DNA from: an uncultured cyanobacterium
Lineage (GTDB): Bacteria; Cyanobacteriota; Vampirovibrionia; Gastranaerophilales; Gastranaerophilaceae
Assembly: GCA_902495705.1 (NCBI GenBank)
Contig: CABUXT010000028.1
Span: 1 to 32,441 of the forward strand
Length of the DNA stretch: 32,441 nt
Direction of reading: 5' to 3'
The stretch's first letter is position 1, and the number at the start of each line of letters is the position of its first letter. A model generated the notes under the pieces. The model was not told the DNA's origin, did not search any database, and saw nothing but the letters and a program-made list of their open reading frames with translations. Positions 22,904 through 32,008 of the stretch are shown piece after piece. The position numbers and the translations under genes are program-made.

Positions 22904-22931
22904 ATTATAGTACCTTTTTTAGAAAAAGCAA
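22904..22931 (-). promoter_or_regulatory. Promoter of the CDF gene
   Basis: Minus strand -35 TTGCTT (22931-22926), 16-bp spacer, perfect -10 TATAAT (22909-22904). Divergent from the promoter at 22943-22971. Confidence 0.55.
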
Positions 22932-22942
22932 TCTAACAAGAC

Positions 22943-22971
22943 TTGTATCAATCTTCAAAAAAAGTTATAAT
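22943..22971 (+). promoter_or_regulatory. Promoter of the small exported protein gene
   Basis: -35 TTGTAT (22943-22948), 17-bp spacer, perfect -10 TATAAT (22966-22971), about 37 nt before the ATG. AAGGAT serves as ribosome binding site. Confidence 0.55.
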
Positions 22972-23008
22972 AGAATATAGGCTAAAATTTTTATAAGGAT
23001 AGAATCAG

Positions 23009-23449
23009 ATGAAAAAGTTTTTGATAATTTCGTTATTGGTTGTAGGTTTTGGTGGAATTGGTGTTTCTGCTATGAAAAAGACCTATTCGGCTCAATATGC
23101 TCATAGACTTGAGGTTTGTGGAGCATTTAGCGAAAATTATTCAACAACTATGTCATCAAATCAAGAACATTACACCGTACATTTGACAACGACAGAATCT
23201 GTTCTTGGTATTCGTGGTGGCAAATGTGCGACAAAATCAGAAGTCTATTGCCAAGAGGCAGGTCAAGTCGTTCTAAAAGTAGAATGTGCCTTTACACAAG
23301 AACAACGTGTTGAATTGGCAAAACTAATGACATCTGCCACTACAGATTCAGGCGCGGCAAACAGATTACAAAACAAAATGAACAATTATGTTCAAAATCG
23401 TCCTGATGTTTGCAAGGTTACAAAATACATATCAGATGATGATGATTAA
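23009..23449 (+). CDS. Small exported Cys-containing protein, 146 aa
   Basis: No family recognised. A Lys-Lys start, a hydrophobic core (about 4-19) and a GVSA stretch suggest a signal peptide cleaved near residue 21. The mature part has five Cys (in EVCGAF, GGKCAT, VYCQEA, VECAF and DVCKV), enough for two disulphides in a periplasmic or surface protein, a beta-rich middle, a helical region with ELAKLMTSATTDSGAANRLQNKM (shown in part) and an acidic DDDD C-terminus. Own consensus promoter. The stop overlaps the end of dnaB by 4 nt, convergently. Confidence 0.75.
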   Translation: MKKFLIISLLVVGFGGIGVSAMKKTYSAQYAHRLEVCGAFSENYSTTMSSNQEHYTVHLTTTESVLGIRGGKCATKSEVYCQEAGQVVLKVECAFTQEQRVELAKLMTSATTDSGAANRLQNKMNNYVQNRPDVCKVTKYISDDDD

Positions 23450-24837
23450 AATGCATCAAAAGCTTGGTCAATCGGATTTTTGAATTTTGTAATATTTCCT
23501 TGGAATAGAAGTTTAACTGTTCCGACAGGACCGTTTCTGTGTTTTGCGATAATAATTTCAGACAAACCTTTTGATGATGCTTTTACGTTTTCTTCTTCTT
23601 CGGTTTCGCCTTTGTTATAGTAATCTTCACGATAAATAAATATTACGATGTCGGCGTCTTGTTCGATTGAACCTGATTCACGCAAGTCTGAAAGCATCGG
23701 ACGTTTGTCGTTACGACCTTCAACCGCACGAGACAACTGTGACAATGTGATAATCGGAACATCAAGTTCTTTTGCCAAAATTTTCAAACCTCTTGATATT
23801 GCGGAGATTTGTTGCAAACGGTCATCTTTTCCGCCACCTTCCATCAATTGCAAATAGTCGATTACAATCAATCCTAAATCTTTTTGCTGAGTTTTTAATC
23901 TACGACATTTTGTACGAATATCTGTTAATGTACATCCGCTTGTATCATCAATATAGATTGGAGCTTGGCTAAAATCGTTCATCGCCATTGCAAGTTTTTC
24001 CAAATCTTGTTGGAGCATATTACCTGTTTTTAATCTTTGAGCATCAACTTCGGCATAAGAACACAACATTCTCTGTACAAGCTGAGAGGCTGACATTTCA
24101 AGAGAGAATATACAAACAGGTACATTTTCTTTAATCGCAACGTTTTGTGCAATGTTTAGTGCAAATGCGGTTTTTCCCATCGCAGGACGAGCTGCAAGGA
24201 TTATCAAATCTGACCTGTGTAAACCGCTCATCATAGTATCAAGTTCTGTGAAATCTGTTCTCAAACCTGAAAGTTCATCTTTGTGGTTATAACGGTACTC
24301 AATACTGTCCCAAGTATCTAGCACCAAATCTTTTACGTGTTTAAGGTCTGCTGTCGCTTTGCTTGAACCGATATCAAAAATCAATTTTTCAGCTTGCTCT
24401 AAAGACCTGTCACTCGGCTCTAAATCATAACCTTTACTTACAATTTCTGAACCTGCATTGATTAAGGCTCTTTTAACCGCTTTTTCTTGGATGATTTTTG
24501 CAAAATATGCAATGTTGGCAGTTGTAATTGTATTTTCTACCAAATCGTTGATATATGCTCTGCCACCGACAGTTTCAAGTTTGCCGTTGTAATTAAGTAC
24601 ATCTGAAACAGAAACAATATCTATCGGGTCGTTGTTATTGAACAGTTGCAACATCGCCTCATAAATATGTCTGTGCGCAGGTTTGTAAAAACTTGCAGCA
24701 GTCAGAGTATCAGAAATTTTAGCTAAAGTTTCAGGATTAACTAAAATTGCACCAAGTACGGCTTCTTCAGCCTCTATATTTTGTGGAATTAAACTTTCGT
24801 CTACTTTTTTTCTTGTATCTTTTGAAATTGCCGGCAT
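23446..24837 (-). CDS. dnaB: Replicative DNA helicase DnaB, 463 aa
   Basis: Hexameric helicase that unwinds DNA at the replication fork and binds primase. N-terminal DnaB domain (about 18-120, opening PQNIEAEEAVLGAIL), linker helix, then RecA-type motor: Walker A AARPAMGKTAFA (215-226), a Walker B IVIDYLQLM, arginine-finger region and LSQLSRAVEGR, with the usual DLRESGSIEQDADIV (part). No intein. Length is normal. GAGGTG ribosome binding site upstream of the ATG. The gene lies apart from the phage region and has the full host-type sequence, so it is taken as the chromosomal copy. Confidence 0.96.
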   Translation of the reverse strand: MPAISKDTRKKVDESLIPQNIEAEEAVLGAILVNPETLAKISDTLTAASFYKPAHRHIYEAMLQLFNNNDPIDIVSVSDVLNYNGKLETVGGRAYINDLVENTITTANIAYFAKIIQEKAVKRALINAGSEIVSKGYDLEPSDRSLEQAEKLIFDIGSSKATADLKHVKDLVLDTWDSIEYRYNHKDELSGLRTDFTELDTMMSGLHRSDLIILAARPAMGKTAFALNIAQNVAIKENVPVCIFSLEMSASQLVQRMLCSYAEVDAQRLKTGNMLQQDLEKLAMAMNDFSQAPIYIDDTSGCTLTDIRTKCRRLKTQQKDLGLIVIDYLQLMEGGGKDDRLQQISAISRGLKILAKELDVPIITLSQLSRAVEGRNDKRPMLSDLRESGSIEQDADIVIFIYREDYYNKGETEEEENVKASSKGLSEIIIAKHRNGPVGTVKLLFQGNITKFKNPIDQAFDAF

Positions 24838-24947
24838 GATTTTTCACCTCTTATTTAAAGATACTACATAAACAATGCCAATGCACATGAATTTTCAGTT
24901 GATGTTAAAAAGATTTAAGTAAATTTTATTGAAGAAATTTTTGCATA

Positions 24948-24984
24948 AAAAAACAGATGCCGATTATTTCGACACCTGTTTTTT
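24948..24984. terminator. Bidirectional terminator between dnaB and ileS
   Basis: AAAAAACAG (24948-24956) pairs with CTGTTTTTT (24976-24984), with inner pairing CGA/TCG and A- and T-runs on both outer edges. It lies 16 nt after the ileS stop and can also block readthrough the other way. Confidence 0.75.
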
Positions 24985-25000
24985 ATAAAATATTTGGTTA

Positions 25001-27811
25001 TTATTTAATAGCATCCGCACAATCAGGACAAATACCATCTTCATTTAATTCACGGTATTTCCAACATCTTGTACATTTTTCGCCTTTAGCTTTTGTAACC
25101 CAAACAGTGTAACCTTCTTCTGAGTATTCATTTAATACATCAGATGGCGCATCTGTTGCTAAAGTTGCTTGAGATACGATATAAATATCAGCCAAGTCAT
25201 TGGCATTAGCCTTTAATACTGCATCATCATCAGCTTTTACATATACTGCAACTTCTAATGAACTGCCGACTTTTTTGTCTGCTCTTAATGGTTCAATTGC
25301 ACGAGAAACGACTTCACGAGATTTCAAAATCTTAGTGAAATCTTCTTCTAATTGCGCATTGTTCCATTTTTCATTAACTACAGGCCAATCTGATAATAAA
25401 ATACTGATTAAACCGCCTCTTTGAATTTCAGGAATATTTTGCCAAATATCTTCAGCTTGGTGAGGCATAACAGGAGCTAATATTCTAACCAATGCCATCA
25501 AGTTTTCATATAGAACTGTTTGACAAGCTCTACGAGAAAGTGATTTTTTACCTGCTGTATATAATCTGTCTTTTACGATATCAAGATAGAATGAACTCAA
25601 ATCAACTGCTGCAAAGTTTTGTAAGCATTGAAAATATTTGTAAAATTCGTAATTTTCAAAAGCTTCTGTTACTTCTACAATCAATTTATTTAATTTGTGC
25701 AGTGCAAATTTATCAATATTTTTAAGTTCATCATATTGAACGTAATCTTTAGCTGGGTCAAAATCAAACAAGTTACCAATCAAGAATCTTGCAGTATTTC
25801 TTGTCTTTTTGAAGATTTCAGTCAATTGACCAACGATGTTGTTTCCGATTTTGATATCGTTTCTATAATCAACTGATGCTGCCCAAAGTCTCAAAATATC
25901 TGCACCATAGTTTTTGATAATATCATCAGGTCTGATGTAGTTACCCAGAGATTTAGACATCTTACGTCCGTCTTCTCCAAATACAAATCCGTGAGTAAGA
26001 ACTTGTTTATAAGGAGCTTTTCCTTGAGTTGCAACAGATGTTAATAGTGAAGATTGGAACCACCCTCTATGTTGGTCAGAACCTTCCAAATACATATCAA
26101 CAGGAGTATGACCCAATTCGTCAGCTCTTTTTTCTACAACTGCTCTCCAAGACACACCTGAATCAAACCAAACATCCATGATGTCTTTTTCTTTTCTAAA
26201 GTGAGTCTTTCCGCATTTAGGACATACAAAGCCTTGTGGTAGAAGTTCTTCTGCTGAATATTTTACCCAAGCATCTGAGCTTTCTTTTTCAAATAATTTT
26301 GCTACATTTTCAATTGTTTCATCTGTGCAAATTACTTCGCCACAGTCTTCACAATAGAAAATAGGGATAGGAACACCCCAAGCACGTTGTCTTGAAATAC
26401 ACCAATCCGTACGGCTCTCAACCATGTTTCCGATACGGTTTTCACCGCTTGCAGGAATCCATTTTACATTGTGAACAGCCTCAAGTGCTTTATCTCTGAA
26501 TTTGTCAACTTTAACGAACCATTGCGGAGTCGCTCTATAGATTACAGGCTTTTTACATCTCCAGCAGTGTGGATAACTGTGTTGAATGTCTTGTTGTTTT
26601 AGCAATGCGCCACAATTTTGCAACATTTCGATAACCATTGAATTACCTTTGTAATAAGGTATTCCAACAAGTTCAGAAATTCCTACAGAATCAGTCCAGA
26701 TACCTTGTCCGTCAAGTGGTGAAAATACTTCGATTCCATATTTACATCCGACTTCATAGTCTTCTAAACCGTGTCCGGGAGCTGTGTGAACAGAACCAGT
26801 ACCAGCATCAAGTGTTACGTGTTCACCCAAAATAATAGGTGATTTTCTATCAACAAGCGGATGTTTTGTATTTAGCAATTCTAAATCCTGACCTACGCAA
26901 GAACCCAGAACCTTGATGTCAGACTCTTCCCATTCAACATCATTTAAGAATGAGCCAAGCAATTCTTGAGCTACAACATAAACATCACCTTTGTATTCAA
27001 AGAATGTATATTCAAATCTTGGATGCATTGAAATTGCCATATTTGATGGAATTGTCCAAGGAGTTGTTGTCCAAATAATTGCATAAACAGGTTTTGTGTT
27101 TCCTGCTAAAATTTTATTGTTGATTTTTTCTGTCGATTCATCATCAAACTTAAATCTTACATAAATTGAAGTTGATGTGTGGTCAGCGTATTCAACTTCA
27201 GCCTCTGCTAAAGCGGTTTCACAAGCAGCACACCAATATACAGGTTTCAAGCCTTTTTCAATATAGCCTTTTTTATACATTTCGCCAAATACGCGTACTT
27301 GTTCTGCTTCGTATTCAGGATTGATTGTCAAATAAGGTTTTTCCCAGTTGCCAAGTACGCCCAAACGTTTAAATTCGCTTTCTTGACCTTTTAGGTTTTT
27401 GTGAGCAAATTCACGGCATTTTGCACGAAGTTCAGCCTCTGTAATTGAGTGACGTCCGCCTTTGATATTTTTAACTACAGCGTTTTCAATAGGCAAACCG
27501 TGTCCGTCATACCCCGGAACATAAGGGGCATAAAAACCTCTTTGAGATTTATATTTGATTAAAATATCTTTCAAAATTTTATTTAATGCAGTCCCAACGT
27601 GAATTTTTTCAGAACTCAAATATGGAGGTCCGTCATGCAAAACAAAAGAATTTGCTTTGTCGTGTTCAGCTGTCATTTTTTCGTAAATATGATTTTCTTC
27701 CCAAAATTTTTGGATTTCTAACTCTCTAACTGTGGCATTTGCTCTCATTGCTAATGTTGTTTGAGGCAAATTAAGAGTATTTTTGTACTCGGATTTAGTG
27801 TTTTCTGCCAT
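25001..27811 (-). CDS. ileS: Isoleucyl-tRNA synthetase, 936 aa
   Basis: Class I enzyme charging tRNA-Ile, with a CP1 editing domain. The HIGH motif appears as HVGT (71-74), a variant I recall from other bacterial IleS; KMSKS is at 617-621. Editing domain and Rossmann fold in normal order; the anticodon-binding region and a C-terminal zinc finger with C913, C916, C928 and C931 (CTRCW, CPDC) follow. A further Cys pair set (CEDCGEVIC and CPKCG) lies in the catalytic insertion. It starts 2 nt after the symporter stop, so the two are co-transcribed. GAGGG lies about 11 nt upstream of the ATG. Confidence 0.97.
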   Translation of the reverse strand: MAENTKSEYKNTLNLPQTTLAMRANATVRELEIQKFWEENHIYEKMTAEHDKANSFVLHDGPPYLSSEKIHVGTALNKILKDILIKYKSQRGFYAPYVPGYDGHGLPIENAVVKNIKGGRHSITEAELRAKCREFAHKNLKGQESEFKRLGVLGNWEKPYLTINPEYEAEQVRVFGEMYKKGYIEKGLKPVYWCAACETALAEAEVEYADHTSTSIYVRFKFDDESTEKINNKILAGNTKPVYAIIWTTTPWTIPSNMAISMHPRFEYTFFEYKGDVYVVAQELLGSFLNDVEWEESDIKVLGSCVGQDLELLNTKHPLVDRKSPIILGEHVTLDAGTGSVHTAPGHGLEDYEVGCKYGIEVFSPLDGQGIWTDSVGISELVGIPYYKGNSMVIEMLQNCGALLKQQDIQHSYPHCWRCKKPVIYRATPQWFVKVDKFRDKALEAVHNVKWIPASGENRIGNMVESRTDWCISRQRAWGVPIPIFYCEDCGEVICTDETIENVAKLFEKESSDAWVKYSAEELLPQGFVCPKCGKTHFRKEKDIMDVWFDSGVSWRAVVEKRADELGHTPVDMYLEGSDQHRGWFQSSLLTSVATQGKAPYKQVLTHGFVFGEDGRKMSKSLGNYIRPDDIIKNYGADILRLWAASVDYRNDIKIGNNIVGQLTEIFKKTRNTARFLIGNLFDFDPAKDYVQYDELKNIDKFALHKLNKLIVEVTEAFENYEFYKYFQCLQNFAAVDLSSFYLDIVKDRLYTAGKKSLSRRACQTVLYENLMALVRILAPVMPHQAEDIWQNIPEIQRGGLISILLSDWPVVNEKWNNAQLEEDFTKILKSREVVSRAIEPLRADKKVGSSLEVAVYVKADDDAVLKANANDLADIYIVSQATLATDAPSDVLNEYSEEGYTVWVTKAKGEKCTRCWKYRELNEDGICPDCADAIK

Positions 27812-27813
27812 AT

Positions 27814-29136
27814 TTATTGACCCTCTATTTTATTTGTAACTTTATCGCAAATTTGTTTTATATCAGCAAGGCTTTCAGCCTCTTCTTCATTAGATTCTTT
27901 TATGAATAATTTCATTTTATTATAATCAAAAGCTTTTTCCCAACGAGCAATAACAACTGTTGCAACGCAGTTGCCGACAAGGTTTACGGTAGTTCTGCCC
28001 ATATCTAATATTTGGTCGATACCAAGCAAAATTGCAACACCGATTAGCGGAATATTGAAACTTGCCAAAGTTCCTGCTAACACAACCAAAGAAACCCTTG
28101 GAGCACCTGCAATTCCTTTACTTGTAAGCATCAGGGCAAGCATCATCAAAATTTGTTGGTTCAAGTCTAAATTGATACCGCAAATTTGTGATGAAAAGAT
28201 AACTGCCATTGCCAAATATAATGTACTGCCATCTAGGTTAAAGGTGTAACCTGTCGGCATAACAAAACTGACAATGTTTTGCGGAACACCGAATTTTTCC
28301 ATAACTTCAATTGCCTTAGGAAAAGCAGCCTCAGAACTTGCTGTAGTGAATGCTAAAATTGCAGGTTCTTGGATTGCTTTTAGCAAACTTCTGAATGAAA
28401 TTCTTGCGTATTTGCAGGCAATGAATAAAACCAACAAAACAAAAATTGCAAGTGCTGTGTATAATGAAAAAATAATTTTTGCGTAATTTTTGAGAATAGA
28501 TAATCCGTTCATCCCAACTGTTGATGCGATTGCGCCAAAAATACCAAGGGGCGCAAAGTACATTACATATTCCGTAAACTTAAACATTATTTGAGAAACG
28601 GAGTTTAACAAATCCATAACAGGTTTGGCTTTTTTGCCGACTGCACAGATTGCAATTGCCATAAATATTGAAAATACAACAATTTGCAACAAATTGCCTT
28701 CTGACATTGCCTGAACAATACTTGTCGGAAATACGTTTACAATCATTTCTGAGATTGAAGTGTGAGGAGTTGTAACCGCCATCAAACCTGCTTCTTTTAA
28801 TAATTCAGGATTGGCAACCGTCCCTGTCACAAAGCCTTTCCCAGGGTTGAATATATTACCGACGGTAAGTCCGATAATCAACGCCAAAGTTGTAACAACT
28901 TCAAAATAAACGATTGTTTTTATACCGATTTTACCAAGCTGTTTGGTATCTCCATGACCTGCAATCCCTGTAACCAGTGTTGCAAATAACAATGGAGCGA
29001 TAATCATTTTAACCATGCGCAAAAATATCAAAGCAAAAGCGCGCATTTTAACCGCTAAATGTGGGGCAAAATGACCGAAAATAACACCAAAAATCAGTGC
29101 TAAAAATATCAATACTGTAAGTCGTGAATGTTTCAA
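27814..29136 (-). CDS. Dicarboxylate/amino-acid:cation symporter (DAACS), 440 aa
   Basis: Glutamate/aspartate/C4-dicarboxylate transporter of the GltP/DctA family, about eight membrane helices with two re-entrant hairpins. Substrate-site blocks are present: AFTTASSEAAFPKA (HP1), MPTGYTFNLDGSTLY (NMDGT-like helix 7), GIAGAPRVSL (HP2), and DMGRTTVNLVGN in helix 8 with its substrate-binding Arg. GN replaces the GD of aspartate carriers, leaving glutamate versus dicarboxylate open. The frame reaches a TTG at 29166, but the TTG at 29136 has GAGAGG 6 nt upstream and starts MKHSRLTVL, so it is chosen. Operon with ileS. Confidence 0.92.
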   Translation of the reverse strand: MKHSRLTVLIFLALIFGVIFGHFAPHLAVKMRAFALIFLRMVKMIIAPLLFATLVTGIAGHGDTKQLGKIGIKTIVYFEVVTTLALIIGLTVGNIFNPGKGFVTGTVANPELLKEAGLMAVTTPHTSISEMIVNVFPTSIVQAMSEGNLLQIVVFSIFMAIAICAVGKKAKPVMDLLNSVSQIMFKFTEYVMYFAPLGIFGAIASTVGMNGLSILKNYAKIIFSLYTALAIFVLLVLFIACKYARISFRSLLKAIQEPAILAFTTASSEAAFPKAIEVMEKFGVPQNIVSFVMPTGYTFNLDGSTLYLAMAVIFSSQICGINLDLNQQILMMLALMLTSKGIAGAPRVSLVVLAGTLASFNIPLIGVAILLGIDQILDMGRTTVNLVGNCVATVVIARWEKAFDYNKMKLFIKESNEEEAESLADIKQICDKVTNKIEGQ

Positions 29137-29177
29137 TTCGAACCTCTCGGTTTGATTATAAAACAAACATGCCTGTC

Positions 29178-29204
29178 ATTATACAGCAGGGTAATTTTTG
29201 TAAA
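29178..29204 (-). promoter_or_regulatory. Promoter of the symporter-ileS operon
   Basis: Minus strand -10 TATAAT (29183-29178) with a possible -35 TTTACA (29204-29199) at a short 15-bp spacing. A second TATAAT lies just downstream, near 29160-29155. Gives a leader of roughly 30 nt before the TTG at 29136. Confidence 0.4.
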
Positions 29205-29223
29205 TTTATTTTACAAAATTCCC

Positions 29224-30075
29224 CTAAACTTTATCGGTTTTGTTGTTGTTTTCTTCGTCCTCTTTTTTGCGTTTAATTCTGTCATAGCACATTTCATTTA
29301 GGACTAAATATGTCAACAACAAATAATTAAGCTTGCGCCATAGCGGATTTTTGTCAGTGAAAAAGTTCAATGCGCCCCAGTCTTCTTCTGCGTCTTGGAG
29401 TCGCTTTTGATATCTTTCGACGTTTTTTGAATTAAGTGCAACTTTTTTACCGTTGGTAATTTTATACAAATTCCCTTCATAATCACGTCCGAGAATTAGC
29501 TGTTTGTGGGTGTTTTTGTCAGCCAAAAGAATTTTAAATTGTTCGGTTGCGCTATCAGGGAAAATTGCTTTATATTTAAAATCCTCTCCGCTTTCCGTCC
29601 TGATTTCGCCTGTGATTGTGTCTTTTTTATTTTGGTCAATATTCATATCAAGACTGATTTTTTGATTGTCCAAATTAAAATCCAGTTGATATTTGTTTTT
29701 GGCAAGTTTTTGAATGTTCGGAGTTTCTATATCGTAAAGTTGTCCGAGTTGGTAAAATGCAGAACTTACGGAATCTTCTTTGTTATATTTTTGCAAATCT
29801 TCGACAAATTCTGTTTTGTCAGGCTCTTCTTCTACAATATTTTCTTTATTAAACAGTTTTTTGACATTTGGGTCACTTTGAATTGCAAAAACAACCAGTG
29901 AACCTATTGCCATTTTCCTTGCCCAGTCAGGAAGTTTTTCTTTTTTGCCATTGTCATTATCATCATTATTATAATTATTTCTGATAGGTGGCTGGTTTAG
30001 AGAAATTGATGCCCTAAACGTCGGTTTGCTAGATGTGTTTTTGGTTGTGTAATTTTGTATCGGATAAATTTTCAT
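29224..30075 (-). CDS. Hypothetical protein with two membrane-like segments, 283 aa
   Basis: No known domain. It begins MKIYPIQNYT and has a PTFRAS motif at about 19-24. Short 'PI...N..F(K/R/G)(A/G)' N-termini are, from memory, frequent in hypothetical proteins of this bacterial group. An Asn/Asp linker (about 32-46), one membrane-like segment (about 55-70, MAIGSLVVFAI), a soluble alpha/beta middle with many Asp/Lys, and a second hydrophobic segment (about 247-262, LNYLLLTYLVLNEM) follow, ending in a Lys/Glu/Asn-rich tail. An earlier in-frame start at 30096 is possible, but the ATG at 30075 fits the N-terminal motif. No Shine-Dalgarno; a TAATAT box lies 7 nt upstream. Confidence 0.7.
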   Translation of the reverse strand: MKIYPIQNYTTKNTSSKPTFRASISLNQPPIRNNYNNDDNDNGKKEKLPDWARKMAIGSLVVFAIQSDPNVKKLFNKENIVEEEPDKTEFVEDLQKYNKEDSVSSAFYQLGQLYDIETPNIQKLAKNKYQLDFNLDNQKISLDMNIDQNKKDTITGEIRTESGEDFKYKAIFPDSATEQFKILLADKNTHKQLILGRDYEGNLYKITNGKKVALNSKNVERYQKRLQDAEEDWGALNFFTDKNPLWRKLNYLLLTYLVLNEMCYDRIKRKKEDEENNNKTDKV

Positions 30076-30117
30076 AACAATAATATTAAAATACAAACAA
30101 AAATAAATTTGTTAATC

Positions 30118-30149
30118 GGATGGCAAGAAGGCAGGATGGCAAGAAGGCA
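30118..30149. repeat. Two tandem copies of a 16-bp unit
   Basis: GGATGGCAAGAAGGCA occurs at 30118-30133 and again at 30134-30149, perfectly. Part of the repeat-rich gap 30076-30473. Confidence 0.9.
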
Positions 30150-30175
30150 AGCTAATACCCAAGAATAAGTATATT

Positions 30176-30242
30176 GTCATTCTGAAAGCTTAGAAAATTT
30201 ATGAGAGTAAAGCGAACACAAAATTTCTAAGCTTTCAGAATC
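30176..30242. repeat. Hairpin repeat R2, copy upstream of adh
   Basis: 67 bp with about 20-bp terminal inverted repeats: TTCTGAAAGCTTAGAAA from the left and its complement ending at 30240. It starts GTCA and ends GAATC, like the R1 ends. It is an inverted relative of 32009-32076. Confidence 0.75.
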
Positions 30243-30265
30243 TCCAACAGAGCAAAAAGGTCTAT

Positions 30266-30372
30266 GTCATTCTAAATTTATTTCAGAATCTTTTCCATAA
30301 TTAATATTTAGCAAATATTGTTATTGGTAAACCATGATTATTGAGAAGATTCCGAAATAAATTCGGAATAAC
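30266..30372 (-). repeat. Hairpin-ended repeat R1, copy c (inverted relative to copy d)
   Basis: 107 bp, starting GTCATTCTAAATTTATTTC and ending in a TTCCGAA/TTCGGAA hairpin and TAAC. Its reverse complement aligns along its whole length with 31879-31985, also 107 bp. Confidence 0.75.
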
Positions 30373-30399
30373 AGTTTTCTTTTTTGTCACAATTATTGC

Positions 30400-30428
30400 T
30401 TGAAAATTTTATTTTTATACACTATAAT
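30400..30428 (+). promoter_or_regulatory. Promoter of the iron alcohol dehydrogenase gene
   Basis: -35 TTGAAA (30400-30405), 17-bp spacer and perfect -10 TATAAT (30423-30428). The predicted leader is about 40 nt and contains AAAGGAGAG as a strong ribosome binding site before the ATG at 30474. Confidence 0.7.
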
Positions 30429-30473
30429 TTTCGTGAAATAACAATGGTTTTAGTAGAGAAAGGAGAGTTTATT

Positions 30474-31673
30474 ATGTGGACAAAAGACATTGATATCCAT
30501 GAAGTTAGAGAAATTCGTACAAGAACCAATGTATACTTTGGTGTTGGTGCTATTCAAAAAATTAATGATATTGCAAAAGACATTAAGTCAAAAGGGATTA
30601 ATAAAGTTATCGTAATGTCAGGGAAACATGCATATATCGCAACAGGTGCCTGGGATGTTGTAAAAGCTGCTTTGGAAGAAAACAGTATTGAATACGTAAA
30701 CTTTGCACAAGTTACACCAAACCCTAACACACACCACGTTAATGATGCATTCAAAATCGCAAAAGATTTTGGAGCTCAAGCTGTAATCGCTATCGGTGGC
30801 GGTTCTCCTACAGATGCAGGTAAATCAGTTGCAATATTGTTGGAAAATCCTGATAAAACAGCAGAAGATATCTATGAATTTAGATTCACTCCAACAAAAG
30901 CTGCTCCAATTATTTCAATCAACCTTACCCACGGTACGGGTACTGAAACAAACAGATTTGCAGTAGTTACAAACCTTGAAAAGAACTTCAAACCTGCGAT
31001 TGCTTACGATTGCATCTATCCTACTTATGCTATTGATGACCCTCAATTGATGACAAAATTATCTCCAAAACAAACAAGATATGTATCAATTGATGCGGTG
31101 AACCACGTTGTTGAGGCTGCAACTTCAACAGTTGCATCACCTTATTCAATAACTTTGGCAAAACAAGTTGTTGAATTGGTTGCAAAATATTTGCCAAAAG
31201 CAATTGCAAATCCTGAAGATTTGGAAGCAAGATATTTCTTAGCTTACGCAGCTATGATGGGCGGTGTAAGTTTTGATAACGGCTTGTTACACTATACACA
31301 CGCACTTGAACACCCATTGAGTGCTGTAAAACCTGATTTGTCACACGGTTTAGGCTTGGCAATCTTGTTACCTGCAGTAATCAAAACTATCTACAAAGAT
31401 AGAGCAGCAACATTGGCTGATGTTTTGGCACCAATTGTTCCTGACTTGAAAGGTACTCCTGATGAGGCAGAAAAGGCTGCAGAAGGCGTTTATGCTTGGT
31501 TGAAATCGGTTGATGTTCCTGAAAAACTTACTGATATGGGATTCAAAGCTGAAGATGTTGATAAATTGACAGATTTGGTATTTACAACTCCATCATTGCA
31601 AGGTTTGATTGACATCGGTCCAAGCGGAAATTCAAGAGAAGTGGTGCGTAAGATTTACGAAGAATCTCTATAG
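30474..31673 (+). CDS. Iron-containing alcohol dehydrogenase, 399 aa
   Basis: Group III NAD(P)-dependent dehydrogenase acting on an alcohol or aldehyde, likely in fermentation. NAD-binding GGGSPTDAGK at 108-117; metal ligands by family alignment D207 and H211 (IDAVNH), H276 (THALEHPL) and H291 (SHGLG). The H276-H291 spacing is one residue longer than in FucO. Length fits a single-domain enzyme, not bifunctional AdhE. The frame extends upstream to 30384 through the promoter; the ATG at 30474 with AAAGGAGAG is clear. Monocistronic: consensus promoter before, 14-bp-stem hairpin after. Its codons look optimised for expression (repeated use of a few codons), and inverted R1/R2 repeats flank it. 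Confidence 0.94.
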   Translation: MWTKDIDIHEVREIRTRTNVYFGVGAIQKINDIAKDIKSKGINKVIVMSGKHAYIATGAWDVVKAALEENSIEYVNFAQVTPNPNTHHVNDAFKIAKDFGAQAVIAIGGGSPTDAGKSVAILLENPDKTAEDIYEFRFTPTKAAPIISINLTHGTGTETNRFAVVTNLEKNFKPAIAYDCIYPTYAIDDPQLMTKLSPKQTRYVSIDAVNHVVEAATSTVASPYSITLAKQVVELVAKYLPKAIANPEDLEARYFLAYAAMMGGVSFDNGLLHYTHALEHPLSAVKPDLSHGLGLAILLPAVIKTIYKDRAATLADVLAPIVPDLKGTPDEAEKAAEGVYAWLKSVDVPEKLTDMGFKAEDVDKLTDLVFTTPSLQGLIDIGPSGNSREVVRKIYEESL

Positions 31674-31695
31674 GATTTGGAGTAAGATTTTTTTG

Positions 31696-31727
31696 ACGTG
31701 GCATTGCGCGATAGCGCAATGCCACGT
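31696..31727 (+). terminator. Strong hairpin downstream of the alcohol dehydrogenase
   Basis: ACGTGGCATTGCGC (31696-31709), loop GATA, then its perfect complement (31714-31727): 14 bp without mismatch, 22 nt after the stop. Only three T follow, so it may act mainly as a stem protecting the mRNA end. Confidence 0.7.
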
Positions 31728-31789
31728 TTGCATGATGGGATTTTGAAATGATGATTTATTTTTTGTCAAGCTAAAACAAATAGGTCTAT

Positions 31790-31852
31790 GTCATTCTGAA
31801 AGGATTAAAAATCAAGGAGCGTAGCGACATAGATTTTATTCTATTCAGAATC
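31790..31852. repeat. Hairpin repeat R2, copy downstream of adh
   Basis: 63 bp starting GTCATTCTGAA and ending TTCAGAATC, with GAGCGTAGCGA (31817-31827) in the middle, the same motif as at 25-35. Confidence 0.65.
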
Positions 31853-31878
31853 TATCAATGTTGATTGACGAAAAATAT

Positions 31879-31985
31879 GTCACCATGAACTTGTTTTGGA
31901 ATCCTTTCAATAATCAGATTTTATCAATAGTAATATTTGCTAAATTATTAATATGGAAAAGATTCTGAAATAAATTCAGAATGAC
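31879..31985 (+). repeat. Hairpin-ended repeat R1, copy d
   Basis: 107 bp starting GTCACCATGAACTTG and ending in hairpin TTCTGAA/TTCAGAA plus TGAC. Direct relative of the 82-188 copy and inverted relative of 30266-30372. Confidence 0.75.
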
Positions 31986-32008
31986 ATAGACCTTTCTGCA
32001 CTATTTGA

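Noticed and set aside
24948..24984. T-box or other leader control of ileS at this hairpin
   Set aside because: It lies downstream of the ileS stop, and ileS is second in an operon directly behind the symporter gene, so the hairpin is a terminator.
27590..27601. HIGH motif of IleS reads HVGT, a possible inactive enzyme
   Set aside because: The rest of the protein is intact, it is in a normal operon, and the Thr variant is one I recall from functional bacterial IleS proteins.
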